A stretch of DNA of 64,000 nt from Chitinophagaceae bacterium. GTDB lineage: Bacteria > Bacteroidota > Bacteroidia > Chitinophagales > Chitinophagaceae. Under the pieces are notes generated by a model. It saw only the letters and a program-made list of their open reading frames with translations, was not told the origin of the DNA and did no database searches. This document shows, one piece after another, positions 17,936-28,200 of this stretch (positions within the stretch are counted from its first letter, which is position 1; every line of letters starts with the position of its first letter). The stretch is from positions 1,302,001-1,366,000 of the forward strand of contig JADJPV010000002.1 of the NCBI GenBank assembly GCA_016713085.1, written 5' to 3'. A program made the position numbers and the translations under genes.

Positions 17936-18830
17936 GCAATTCTAAAAATGCTTTTATTAATTTATTTTCTTCATAAAAACTCAATGATTGTAACGGCGGC
18001 ATTACTGTTGATTCACACAAACCTTTATACTTCATCAATACTTTCACTGCCCACAAACTTTCACCCAATGTTTTTCCGCCCTGGTATAAGTTTCCATACG
18101 TATCACTCAGGCGCTGCATCTCATATGCTTTTGCGTGGTCACCCTGTTCAACTGCCTGTAACATCACATCATAAATATCAGGCATAAGATTTCCTGTACT
18201 GGGAATCAATCCATCGCTTCCACCAATCAGGGCATCTGCTGATTTAGCAGCCCATCCGAGAAAATGACCAAAGTCTTCCCTGTCTTTCCATAACTCCAGT
18301 GATTTTTGCAAACGCTCATCGCTGCGTTCTGAATCTTTGGTGGCAATGATATTCGGATGATGACTTAATTCATCAATCAGCTGCAACGGAATACTCATAT
18401 GCGTTGTTGCCGGAATATTATAAATGATCATTGGCAGCGGAACAGCATCTGCCAATTCTTCGAAATATTTTTTCATCTGCGTTTCTGTCAACAAATAATA
18501 CGAAGGAAGTGTTGCAGCGACTGCATCCACTCCATGATCAGCACAGAATTTTGCAAACTCAACAGACTCATTCAATACATTCGATGAAATCCCTGCATAT
18601 AAAACAGAGCCGGGCTTTTTATTTTTTTCTGCTGCCTTTACATATTCTTCTTTAACCAAAGCCGGCAACGATGCAGATTCACCTGTAGTTCCAAATATAA
18701 AAGGAGAAATACTATGCTGATAAAACTGGTTGAATATTTTTTCCACCGCTGCTTCATCAATTTTAAATGATGCAGTTAAAGGAGTAACAGCAGGGACAAT
18801 GATGCCTTTAAATTTTTTATTCTTCTTCAT
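17916..18830 (-). CDS. DHDPS/NAL-family class I aldolase, copy 1
   Basis: This 304-residue TIM barrel of the dihydrodipicolinate synthase / N-acetylneuraminate lyase family contains FGTTGESASLP (GTTGE), YNIPATT with the catalytic tyrosine and IATKDSERS with the Schiff-base lysine. Members cleave or condense pyruvate with an aldehyde. Here the surroundings (a second copy, an iron dehydrogenase, PdxA2, DUF1537 kinase) favour cleavage of a 2-keto-3-deoxy sugar acid to pyruvate plus aldehyde rather than lysine synthesis. Kdo and Dha of RG-II are candidate substrates; this is inference. The start overlaps the upstream dehydrogenase stop by one base (TAATG), so the two are translationally coupled. 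The C-terminal tail is repeat-encoded. Confidence 0.87.
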   Translation of the reverse strand: MKKNKKFKGIIVPAVTPLTASFKIDEAAVEKIFNQFYQHSISPFIFGTTGESASLPALVKEEYVKAAEKNKKPGSVLYAGISSNVLNESVEFAKFCADHGVDAVAATLPSYYLLTETQMKKYFEELADAVPLPMIIYNIPATTHMSIPLQLIDELSHHPNIIATKDSERSDERLQKSLELWKDREDFGHFLGWAAKSADALIGGSDGLIPSTGNLMPDIYDVMLQAVEQGDHAKAYEMQRLSDTYGNLYQGGKTLGESLWAVKVLMKYKGLCESTVMPPLQSLSFYEENKLIKAFLELRNPVGG

Positions 18831-19990
18831 TAAAATGCTGATTTAAAAATGGCGGTTGCTCCCTGCTCATTAATCTCTCTGGGATTATTTTTCAGCAGTC
18901 GTTGAATTTTTAAAGCTTCGGTAACCAACTGTGGGATGGCTTCTTCCTTCACTCCTACCTCTTTTAAACTTGCAGGAATACCACAGGCCGCATTCAATTC
19001 TTTTATTTTCGCAACACCTGCTTTTGCAGTTGCCCAAACATCATCTTCTCTTTTACAACCAAGTGCAACAGCAACATCTGCATACCTGTCTGCTGCTGAA
19101 ACTATGTTATACTCCATCACATAAGGCAGCAGTAATGCATTCGATAAACCATGCGGCAAATGATACATACTTCCCAATGGATAAGACAATGCATGCACAC
19201 CAGCCGTGTTTACAGGGCCCAGACAAAATCCACCAAGCAAACTGCCCATAGCAACTTTCTCCCTTGCTTCAATATTATTTCCATCATTTACCGCAGTTAC
19301 AATATTAGCTGCAATCAAACGCATGCCTTCATAAGCATACATATCAATAAAAGGCTGAGCAAATTTATTGGTGTATGCTTCGAGACAATGAGTCAATGCA
19401 TCCATTCCTGTTGCAGCAGTAATGGAAGGTGGAACGGAAACACTAAGCAAAGGATCAACATACACAATATCCGGAACAAGATATGGGCTGATGATTCCTT
19501 TCTTCTGATTATCGGTATCATCTACCAGTATTGCATTGGGGGATACTTCACTTCCCGTGCCCGATGTTGCAGGCACACAAATGAGTTTCTTTTTTCTTCC
19601 TTTGAGTAAACCGATACCTACATAATCTCTTAACTGCTGTTTGTTTCCCAGTTGTGCTGCCACAAGCTTTGCAATATCCAGTACACTTCCGCCACCAATA
19701 CCAATCACCACATCAGGATTAAACGGTGTAACTTTTTTCATCAGCTGTTCAAAATCACTGAAGGATGGCTCTGCAACAATCGAGGTATCAATCACTACTT
19801 CTATCTTACTTTCTTTAAGTGTATTAACAAATGATTCAATTGCTGAACGCAGCGGCTCAATTGTACCGATAAAAACATTTGCCGGCTTCAGTTCTTTCAC
19901 GTCTTCTGCCAGTTGCTGTAATGTTCCATTACCAAACACCAGTTTGCCGGGAAAAAATATCTTTAACGGAAGTTGTGCCATACCAATCAT
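18830..19990 (-). CDS. iron-containing alcohol dehydrogenase (group III type)
   Basis: This 386-residue protein has the nucleotide-binding segment GIGGGSVLDIAKLVA, GTGSEVSPNAI, and metal-binding histidines in GVHALSYPLGSMYHLPHGLSNAL. Such enzymes reduce short aldehydes (lactaldehyde, glycolaldehyde) or hydroxy-aldehydes with NAD(P)H. It is sandwiched without gaps between two aldolase genes, its end overlapping one and its start touching the stop of the other. The simplest role is therefore to reduce the aldehyde released by one of them. If that aldehyde is the four-carbon acid from Dha, the product would be D-threonate. The family call is firm and the substrate is inferred. Confidence 0.88.
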   Translation of the reverse strand: MIGMAQLPLKIFFPGKLVFGNGTLQQLAEDVKELKPANVFIGTIEPLRSAIESFVNTLKESKIEVVIDTSIVAEPSFSDFEQLMKKVTPFNPDVVIGIGGGSVLDIAKLVAAQLGNKQQLRDYVGIGLLKGRKKKLICVPATSGTGSEVSPNAILVDDTDNQKKGIISPYLVPDIVYVDPLLSVSVPPSITAATGMDALTHCLEAYTNKFAQPFIDMYAYEGMRLIAANIVTAVNDGNNIEAREKVAMGSLLGGFCLGPVNTAGVHALSYPLGSMYHLPHGLSNALLLPYVMEYNIVSAADRYADVAVALGCKREDDVWATAKAGVAKIKELNAACGIPASLKEVGVKEEAIPQLVTEALKIQRLLKNNPREINEQGATAIFKSAF

Positions 19991-21007
19991 TTAAAAAATA
20001 TTTTCAGGATGATTTCCTAAACCAACAACAGAAGGAATATCCACCTGCTGAATCTGTAATTTTTCACACCAATGCTGAAAGCGATCATAAATATCATCGA
20101 GTGTCTTGCGCTGATCAGGCGTTAATTTGGTTGCCACTGCACGACTGATAGTACGCACAGGCAATCCACGTTTCTGTAAAAAATATTTCGGACTCATGGG
20201 ATATGCAATATGAATTAGCGGATCAACCTTTGTCAATTCTTCCTGCAGCCATTTTACTTCTTCCTGCTTTTCAGGATTGTTGGCATTGTTCACCATCCAC
20301 ACCATTACTTCAGGATAAAAATTACCGGAGATCGATGACATTCCCTTCGCTCCCATCTGTACGCTGTACATCGCATTCGGCGTATGCGCATCATAGAACT
20401 CAAGTTCATTACCGCTTTCTTTCAGGATATCCAGTTTAGCTCTTACATTTTCATGTGTGATGGATGTGTCCTTATGATAAATTAACCTGTTGGCTGAAAG
20501 TAAGGATCTGAATGTATCTGCACCAATAATGCGTTTATACGGTGCCGGGCATTCATACATTCCCAGTGGAATATTACCTGTAAGCTGAAACATCTGTTCA
20601 AAATTCCTGAGCAATAATGCATCACTGTCTTCTTCCTTGGCAAAATGACCTGTGATCATGATGGCTGCATCAATACCTGTATCAAATATTTTTTTTGTGA
20701 ACTCTGCTTTATCAGCAATCGTTAATCCAAACGATCCTGTTGCAACAATCGGTACACGGCCGTTTACCCTTTTCACTACATGACTGGTTAATTCAATCCG
20801 CTCATCTTCTGTAATACTGAACATTTCGCTGCTGAGACAATTGGCGAAAAATCCTTTTACACCGGCAGCGATATAAAACTCGATCAATATACTTACAGCA
20901 TCCAGATCAACCTCAGCTTTCAGGTTGAAAGGAGTAATCATTACCGGAACAAACTTCTTTTCTTCACTTTTCATAATTTCATTTATTATAGCAAGTTTAC
21001 TATTCAA
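19991..21007 (-). CDS. DHDPS/NAL-family class I aldolase, copy 2
   Basis: This 338-residue protein is divergent from copy 1. Conserved points are PVMITPFN, GMYECPAPYKR with the catalytic tyrosine, and YHKDTS with the Schiff-base lysine. The GTTGE loop is replaced by NCLSSEMFS, so the carboxylate-binding site differs, implying a different substrate from copy 1. The start at 21007 overlaps the end of the FAH gene by 8 bases; an internal ATG (MKSEEKKF) is possible. The stop is directly followed by the iron dehydrogenase. Two unlike pyruvate aldolases in one operon suggest two keto-deoxy sugar acids are degraded. Confidence 0.85.
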   Translation of the reverse strand: MNSKLAIINEIMKSEEKKFVPVMITPFNLKAEVDLDAVSILIEFYIAAGVKGFFANCLSSEMFSITEDERIELTSHVVKRVNGRVPIVATGSFGLTIADKAEFTKKIFDTGIDAAIMITGHFAKEEDSDALLLRNFEQMFQLTGNIPLGMYECPAPYKRIIGADTFRSLLSANRLIYHKDTSITHENVRAKLDILKESGNELEFYDAHTPNAMYSVQMGAKGMSSISGNFYPEVMVWMVNNANNPEKQEEVKWLQEELTKVDPLIHIAYPMSPKYFLQKRGLPVRTISRAVATKLTPDQRKTLDDIYDRFQHWCEKLQIQQVDIPSVVGLGNHPENIF

Positions 21008-21836
21008 CTGTATTAACTAGTGTACCAATTCCTTCAATGGAGATTTTCACAACATCTCCACTTTGTAACGTAAAATCATTCCCGGGTACAACGCAGGTTC
21101 CTGTCATGAGGTAACAACCAACCGGGTAACTTGATTCACGAAATAAAAATCCAACCAGCTCTGTATGTGTTCTTTTCATTCTGTCAATCGTTGTACTTCC
21201 TTCAAACACATTTTGTCCGTTTCGTTCAATCAGCATGGCAATTTCAGTAAGAGGAGAAATTGGATGTTCCGTTACCAAAATACATGGCCCAACCGCTGCA
21301 CTTCCATCATACATTTTTGCCTGTGGCAGGTACAATGGATTTTCACCTTCAATACTACGACTGCTCATGTCGTTACCAATGGAATATCCAACTATTCTGC
21401 TGGAAGATGTTATTACCAGGGTCAGTTCGGGTTCGGGAACATTCCATGTACTGTCTTTTCGTATCCTTACCTGCTGGCCAGAACCAACAACCCTTGAAGC
21501 AGTTGATTTAAAAAACAGTTCTGGTCTTTCAGCATCATACACTTTATCATAAAAAGTTGCACCACCGCTTTCCTTGCTTTCTTCCATCCGTGCAGTCTTG
21601 CTTTTGAGATAAGTTACACCGGCTGCCCATACTTCCTGTGTACCGATTGGTGCAGATAGAGTTTGCTGCTGCAACCATTTTTCATCGCCCGATGGTTGCA
21701 GTGATAAAAGACTGTTTTGCAGAAATGAAAACAAATCATCCCGATTGATCAGTGTATCCCAGTTTGTTTGAGGCAACAGGTAGCAGCTTCCGTTTTCTTC
21801 AACAATAATTCCTGTTGCAGTTTTATATAATTTCAT
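21000..21836 (-). CDS. FAH-family protein, 2-keto-3-deoxy-pentonate dehydratase (KdaD/XylX)-like
   Basis: This 278-residue protein has the fumarylacetoacetate-hydrolase fold. Metal-ligand acids are visible in VPEPELTLVI and in NDMSSRSIEGENPLYLPQAK. The GVTYLKSKTARMEES segment, and the length, resemble 2-keto-3-deoxy-D-arabinonate/xylonate dehydratases rather than fumarylacetoacetase itself. Such an enzyme would convert a keto-deoxy pentonate to 2-oxoglutarate semialdehyde. FAH proteins also hydrolyse diketo-deoxy acids of fucose and rhamnose, so that alternative remains. The gene overlaps the second aldolase by 8 bases and follows the isomerase-like gene by 24 bases. Confidence 0.8.
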   Translation of the reverse strand: MKLYKTATGIIVEENGSCYLLPQTNWDTLINRDDLFSFLQNSLLSLQPSGDEKWLQQQTLSAPIGTQEVWAAGVTYLKSKTARMEESKESGGATFYDKVYDAERPELFFKSTASRVVGSGQQVRIRKDSTWNVPEPELTLVITSSSRIVGYSIGNDMSSRSIEGENPLYLPQAKMYDGSAAVGPCILVTEHPISPLTEIAMLIERNGQNVFEGSTTIDRMKRTHTELVGFLFRESSYPVGCYLMTGTCVVPGNDFTLQSGDVVKISIEGIGTLVNTVE

Positions 21837-21860
21837 TCAGTTTGTTTTTTAACGGTTGAG

Positions 21861-23476
21861 TTATTGTAAATGAACATCTCCGCAGAAATGTACATTCAAT
21901 CCAAGTTCAGCTAATGCTGCAGCTTTTATTCTGCATGCTTTATGAGCAGTTGTTTCATCGGGCACATATACCACATGAATATGATTTGCCTTATGCCTTG
22001 CCATCATCTGGTTCTGACTGACTCCTTTAATGACTCCATGCATGATGGGCCACTGCGTTGTTGTTTCATTCCAGCGCCGTTGTGTTTCCGCTTCCGGCAA
22101 ATCAACTACTTCTCCAACTCCAAGATCGCAATGCAGCTCATCTTCCACCAGGTAGATCCTGCTCACACAATTGAGCCGGGGTTGCTGTTTCCTTTCAATG
22201 TACCTCCACCTTTCGGAAAAAACATGGGTGGCTGACGTTCACTGCTTGCACTCTTATATCCATTGGGGAAATGTGCAGCGGGTACTGCCCCCGAAATTAA
22301 AAATACCCAAACAAACGCATCAATGATTTCATCTTTGTATTGCTGTCCCCAACGCAAATCATGCAAAGTATTTTCGCCACTCATACCAAGTTCATTCCAT
22401 AAACGATAAGTGAGCAAAGCATCTAAACCGGCACATTCATCCACTTCATTGAAATGCGGAATGGCTTTACCTGCAAACAATTCCTTTCCATTTGCATCAA
22501 ATACAGGGGGACGTTCAGTATTATTCAACAGTCCTTCCACCAGGTCGCTTGCTGCACAAATATCTTTCAACCCCTGTTGGTATTGAATACCAATTGTTGC
22601 ACATCCAAACCAATCTGCCAAACGAACTGCTGCTATGTACATTTTGCATTGCTCCAGTGTTTGTTCTTTTGTTAATTCAGTTGCATAATCAGTGCCCCAG
22701 TTAAATTTCATTCCTTTGTCAAGTAACCATTTCAATACTGTATCTGCTTCTTCGTCTTTTACAGTTAACATCTCTGCATACAAAGCACTCTGGCTGAGAC
22801 GTTCTTTAAACACACCGGTTTTATGCAGTACAGAATCAGGAACGATGGCATTATACATACCCATACAACCTTCATCAAACACGCCCATGATGGCTTTGTT
22901 CTTTCTGAATGTTTTGGCGAAAGAACGTCCTGTTTCCTCTTCCTGCAACGGAATTTTTACAAGATCGAATTTTTTTACATGACTGCAATCGTGTTTGATC
23001 TTTCCTGTATTCAGCCATTCTTTCAATCCGTTTAAAAAGAAATCATCATCAAAATTTTCACTCCATAATGTACTGTATGCAACTCCGGCTTTAGTTAGTG
23101 ATCCATTCAGATTTAATAAACCCACCAGCCCGGGCCATTGCCCACTCCAGTTTGCAACCGTTAAGATGGGGCCATTGTGTGTTGTTAATCCTGCAAGTAC
23201 ATGGTGACTGTACTGCCATAAACTTTCCGCAACAATTAATGGGGCATCTTCATCAATACCGGCAAAAACTTCCATGCCCATTTTCTGTGAATCAATTAAA
23301 CCATGTTGCTTTTCTGCATCATAAGCATGTGCCTTCTTTACTCTATATCCAAGTTTTGATAAAACAGCTGCAAGCTGTTGTTCCATTTGCTCCTGTGCTG
23401 GCCAGCAGGTAATATTTGCAGATGGTCTTGAATCGCCGCTTGCAACCAATGTAATTTGTTTTGATACTTCTTCCAT
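21861..23476 (-). CDS. L-fucose/D-arabinose isomerase-like protein, one frameshift
   Basis: The family protein of about 535 residues is split here. The first frame (from 23476) gives 437 residues ending GGTLKGNSNPGSIV and a TGA. The second gives 101 residues beginning at a GTG, reading SRIYLVEDELHCDLG and carrying the conserved C-terminal block PIMHGVIKGVSQNQMMARHKANHI. Inserting one G at about 22166 turns TGA into TGG and joins them as IVWSRIYLVE, the expected family sequence. Conserved acid residues (FDEGCMG) remain in the first part. L-fucose isomerases also act on D-arabinose, which would be the product of Kdo aldolase; that link is inference. It lies 10 bases after the SSS gene. Confidence 0.82.
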
Positions 23477-23486
23477 ATAAAATATT

Positions 23487-25058
23487 TTATGCTGATGGAT
23501 GAGCAGTTGTGCTCCTTCTCAGTTTTGTTATAATTAAACCGGTTAAAAATATGGTGAGTGTTCCCACAACAATGATCATGTTTTTGTGTAAGGGGTTTCT
23601 CAGGAACGCATAGTTTCCTTCCAGTTTTCCCGAGAATGTCATCCACAGAATTACAATAATACCAATGATAACTGCGGTAACCGCTGCTGCGTTTTTTGTT
23701 TGGCGGCTGATGATCCCCAACAAAAACAAACCCAGCATACCACCTGCGAAAATGCCGCTCAACTCCCACCAGATATCTAACAGGCTTTTTGAACCGATCA
23801 TTGCCAAACCTGTACACAAACCAATCACGCCAAAAGCAATGGTTGATACATGCAGCAGATACAGCTTTCGTTTATCCGTAATATCGGGTTTAAAATACTT
23901 CTGGTAAATATCAACGGTAAACACAGTTGCCGATGCATTCATGTTACTGCTGATGGTACTCATGGCAGCAGATAATAAGGCCGATACAATTAACCCAACC
24001 AAGCCTGTTGGAATATTATTCACCATGAAAAAAGGTAATACTTTATCGCCGTAATCAGCAGATGTTAAAGATGCAGCGAGTTGTTTTGCTTCGGCTGATG
24101 TTGCAGCAACACCTAACCGTTCAGCTGCTACCTGCAATTTCACCGGATCAATTAATCCGGGTTGTGTTTGATAAAAAGCATACAGTGCTGTACCTATCAC
24201 AAAAAATAAAAAAGAAGCAGGCACATAAATCCATACACAAAGCCAGATTGATTTACTTGCCTGCTTTGATGTTTGTGCTGTATGATAACGCTGAATATAA
24301 TTCTGATCCATCCCGAAATTATTCAGATTGATGAAAAACCCGTAAAACAGTACCACCCAAAATGTTGATTCAGTTAAGTTGGGAGATAAGCTTCCAAGAC
24401 TTGTTTTATGATCTGCTTTCGCCACATCAATGATGGTAGTAAAACCGCCGGGGATTTCTTTCACCACTAAAAATAAAATCAGCAAAGCGCCCAATGTCTT
24501 AATGATGCCCTGCGCCACTTCTGTCCAGATCACTGCTTCAATACCTCCCAGCACAGTATAGATAATAATGCAGATGCCCATTACGATCATGATCGATTGC
24601 ATACTGAAACCGGTGAGTGCCTGCAGACTTAATGCAATACCAAAAAAGATGGAACCCATACGTGCAAACTGCGTGAGCAAAAAACAAATCACTGTATATG
24701 TTCTGGCCCATGGCCCAAAACGTTTTTCTAAATGTGTGTAAGCTGATATTTCTCCTGTGTTGCGATAGAACGGCACAAAATATTTTGAAGCGATCCATGC
24801 AGCCATCGGCATCGATATACTGAATACAAATGCATTCCAGTTGCTGCCAAATGCTTTTCCCGGAACGCCTAAAAAAGTGTTGCTGCTTAAGAATGTTGCG
24901 TAGATGGAAAGACCAATTGCCCAACCGGGAATTTTTCCGGAAGCTTTGGTAAACTGGTCGCTGTTTTTATTCTTACGTGAAAAATACATGCCAACGCCAA
25001 TCATTGCAAGCATATAAACGGCAATCACCGCAAGATCAATAAATGGCAAATTGTGCAT
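23487..25058 (-). CDS. sodium:solute symporter (SSS family) heading the catabolic operon
   Basis: This intact SSS carrier has about 523 residues from the ATG at 25058 (MHNLPFIDLAV). A longer frame to 25085 adds a repeat-encoded leader (MEGFGEAIT) and is rejected. The segments SDQFTKASGKIPGWAIGLSIYATFLSSNTFLGVPGKAF and SALLSAAMSTISSNMNASATVFT are typical of the glucose/inositol/sialate-type SSS branch. It is the first gene of the run of keto-deoxy-sugar genes and follows the GH78/sialidase-like enzyme after a repeat region. It therefore probably imports one of the monosaccharides released in the periplasm. Kdo or Dha would fit, but the sequence alone does not show this. Confidence 0.87.
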   Translation of the reverse strand: MHNLPFIDLAVIAVYMLAMIGVGMYFSRKNKNSDQFTKASGKIPGWAIGLSIYATFLSSNTFLGVPGKAFGSNWNAFVFSISMPMAAWIASKYFVPFYRNTGEISAYTHLEKRFGPWARTYTVICFLLTQFARMGSIFFGIALSLQALTGFSMQSIMIVMGICIIIYTVLGGIEAVIWTEVAQGIIKTLGALLILFLVVKEIPGGFTTIIDVAKADHKTSLGSLSPNLTESTFWVVLFYGFFINLNNFGMDQNYIQRYHTAQTSKQASKSIWLCVWIYVPASFLFFVIGTALYAFYQTQPGLIDPVKLQVAAERLGVAATSAEAKQLAASLTSADYGDKVLPFFMVNNIPTGLVGLIVSALLSAAMSTISSNMNASATVFTVDIYQKYFKPDITDKRKLYLLHVSTIAFGVIGLCTGLAMIGSKSLLDIWWELSGIFAGGMLGLFLLGIISRQTKNAAAVTAVIIGIIVILWMTFSGKLEGNYAFLRNPLHKNMIIVVGTLTIFLTGLIITKLRRSTTAHPSA

Positions 25059-25062
25059 CGTT

Positions 25063-25200
25063 ATGGCCTCCCCAAACCCCTCCAAAAGAGGGGCTTTAAA
25101 TCGACATTAGTAATAAGATCATCGTATAAATCAGGTCAATTATTGTTCATTCTTCAGCTTCGAAAAGCAATCCTCCCCCTTCGGGGAGTTAGAGGGGCTG
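25063..25200. repeat. repeat region with two GC-rich palindromes
   Basis: GGCCTCCCCAAACCCCTCC with AAAAGAGGGGCTTT at 25065-25097, and CAGCTTCGAAAAGCAATCC followed by TCCCCCTTCGGGGAGTTAGA at 25156-25193, occupy the whole gap between the GH78 fusion and the SSS gene. The second contains the TTCGAAAAG core also seen in the composite elements. Confidence 0.65.
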
Positions 25201-25202
25201 TC

Positions 25203-28200
25203 CTAATCGTCAGATGTTTTTCCTTCATTTGCTTTCGCTCCCGGCCATTGCTTATTCACTATTTCTTTCAACTCCAGTTTGGCAGGATCAACAACAACAT
25301 GTTTGATCCTTTCTCTCCGCCATGTATAAACAATATGCACCAACCCATCTTTTGTTTGTATCACTGATGGATATGAATACTGACTGATGGGCGAATCTTC
25401 CAGCACCAACGCTGCACTCCATACTTTTCCATCTTTGCTTATTGCAACATTCAACGGTGTTCGTGGGCCTTTTCCATTTACCCAGGATGAATTGGGCAAC
25501 GTATGATTATACACCAGCAACTGTCTTCCATCTTTCAACGTTACGGCATCTGTCCCTGAGTTATTATTAGGCAATGCAGATGCTTTCATTTCACTCCAAG
25601 TTTTTCCGCCATCATTACTCCAGCTTTCATTGATGGTTGTATTTCGGCTGCGACATAAAATCTGCAATCGGCCGTCTTTGTATTTTAGAATGCTTGGCTG
25701 AATGGCTTGTAAAATTTTGGGATCATTGATCGCTTCTGTCTTTGTCCATGTTTTGCCAAAATCAGTTGTGAATTCAATATGCGCTTTCCATCCTGTTTTC
25801 TCCGTACTGCTCGGGCATAACAAAACACCATTAATCAGTTCAGGTTTATTTTTGATGGGCCCTAAAAATCCTTCGGGCAATGCTTCACGTTTACTCCATG
25901 TGTGCCCATTGTCTTTGCTGCGCATCATCCAGCCTGTCCATCCAGCAACATTGGGTCCTATTTTATAGAACAATAACAATTCACCATTAGGTGCATAAAA
26001 CAATACAGGATTATAAGTTGAATAACGCAGTGTATCATTCATTACACCATCTGCAACTTTTGCAGGCTCTGTCCATTTACCATTCCTGAAATGACTTGTC
26101 CAGATGCATACATCTTTGTTTCCTTCTTTTGTACCACCAAACCAGGAAGCAATTAAACCTTCCGGTGTTTCTGCAATGGTAGCTGCATGACTTTCAGGAA
26201 AACTTGCCCGTTCGAAAATGAATTCGTCTTTTACAATTCCCTGTTTCCATTTTTTAGTTCGTACAAATTGATAACTGCCCGATGTAATTTCAAACACAGC
26301 GGCTCCTTTATCCATTTTGACAAACTTAATATCAGCATTATCTGTAACAGGCTTTCCGCTTTCAGTAATTTCATCTGCACTGTTAGATGGTATGTAAACT
26401 ACAGCTTTTGTATTGGCAGGAATAGAAATACTCCATTCAAATTTACCAACGCTGTTCTTCCATTCGCTTTTTATGAGCCCATGCATACTTTTATAAGATG
26501 CTTTTACAAAATCAAGACCTGCCGGAACTGAAGGTTTCATGATTATTTTTTTGAACCCAACTTCTGTTTTATCACTGCGTATACCGGCAAGATTTTCGTA
26601 GTACCATATCAACAGATCACCCAGCATCATTACATGATTCTGGCTATTCATTCCGGGATCGGCAGTGTTGCCGTTCCATAATTCCCAAATTGTAGTAGCT
26701 CCGTTTGCTGCCATATACCCATAGCTCGGGTAAGTTGTGTTTGAAGCAAGTGTGTAAGCCAGTTCATTTTGATTGTATTCAGTTAAGCCTCTGAACAAAT
26801 ATTGGGTGCCAATTAAACCTGTGCTGATATGTCCCTTGCTTTCAATACGGATCTTAGTATAAATATTTGCAAACACTTTCTCTCTTAACGAATCAGGGCA
26901 AATACCAAAATACAATGGCAACAGGTTAGCAGTGATTGTATTATTTGAATAACATTGCTTTGCGGGGTTATAAAATTTATTCTGAAAAGCAATTCTTATT
27001 TTATCTGCCAATTCTTCATAAACCTTACCGTCAGCATCATTACCAGTAAGTTTTGCAAACCGCTGCATGTACGACAACAATTTAAAATAATAAGCAGATG
27101 CAATCAGTTTTCCATCAGTTAAACGGCTGCTGTCTTTCGCATGAATCAGTTTCAGGTCTTCCGGCGGAACGCACCAATCGGCAAACTTATCCTTTGTCAT
27201 AATATCATCAACAAGATATTTATCCTTCATGTAGAATATCCACTTCTTCATTGAAGAATAGTGTTTCTTAACCGGAGTAATATCACCGAACTGATTATAC
27301 AGGTGGTTGGTAATTGTGATGTATGCAGCGGGCCATGTAATATTATCAGAATAATAATTCCAAAAAGCAGGTGCAACATCGGGAATACTTCCTTCATTGG
27401 TTTGACTTTCTTCAATATCCTGCATCCATTTAGCATACAGTTTTGCATTATCAAAAAGATAGCCCTCACCCATTGCTCCAATTACACGGTCGCCCAGCCA
27501 GGGCTGTCGTTCGTTACGTTGCGGGCAATCAACCGGCATTCCTTTATAATTTGAAGCTATGCCCCACCAGGCATTTTTATGAACTGTATTTAATGTTGCA
27601 TTGGACGACACAAAAGAACCTGTTGTTTCAAAAGCATCATACACCAGCTTGCCTTCAAAATTATTCAGTACAGGTGTACCCGGAAAACTGCTTACTTCAA
27701 CATAACGGAAACCATTGTACACAAAAGATGGCTGCCAACCCTCTTTCCCTAAAGGAGAGTTGCCAAACGTGTAAACATTGGTCACTTTTGCATCTCTTAA
27801 ATTTGCAACAAATATTTCGCCGTTCGTTTGTAAACTTTCTGCAAAACGAAGCGTTATCTTATCTCCTTTCTTTCCGTTAATGTTTTGCAGTTTGATCCAG
27901 CCTGCAAAATTCTGTCCCATATCAAGAATGTATTTCCCGCCTGCAGTTTTTTTGATAGAGACAGGTTTAATCGTCTGCATCACTTTCATCGGCTCACTCA
28001 TCTGTGCCGCCATTTTTCCTTCAGGTGATTGTACTAACTCAGCTTGCATCCATTTGCTGTCGGAAAAGCCTGCATTCGTCCAGCCGGTAAATTCTTTTCG
28101 TGCATCATACTCCTCACCATCATATTCATTGTTGGTACGAATGGGGCCATCCACATTCAGCTTCCAGCTTTCATCGCTCACTACTGTTTTTGTTGTACCA

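Noticed and set aside
18830..21007. Lysine biosynthesis role for the DHDPS-family genes.
   Set aside because: Two copies flank an iron alcohol dehydrogenase in a catabolic operon, no other lysine genes are near, and copy 2 lacks the usual GTTGE loop.
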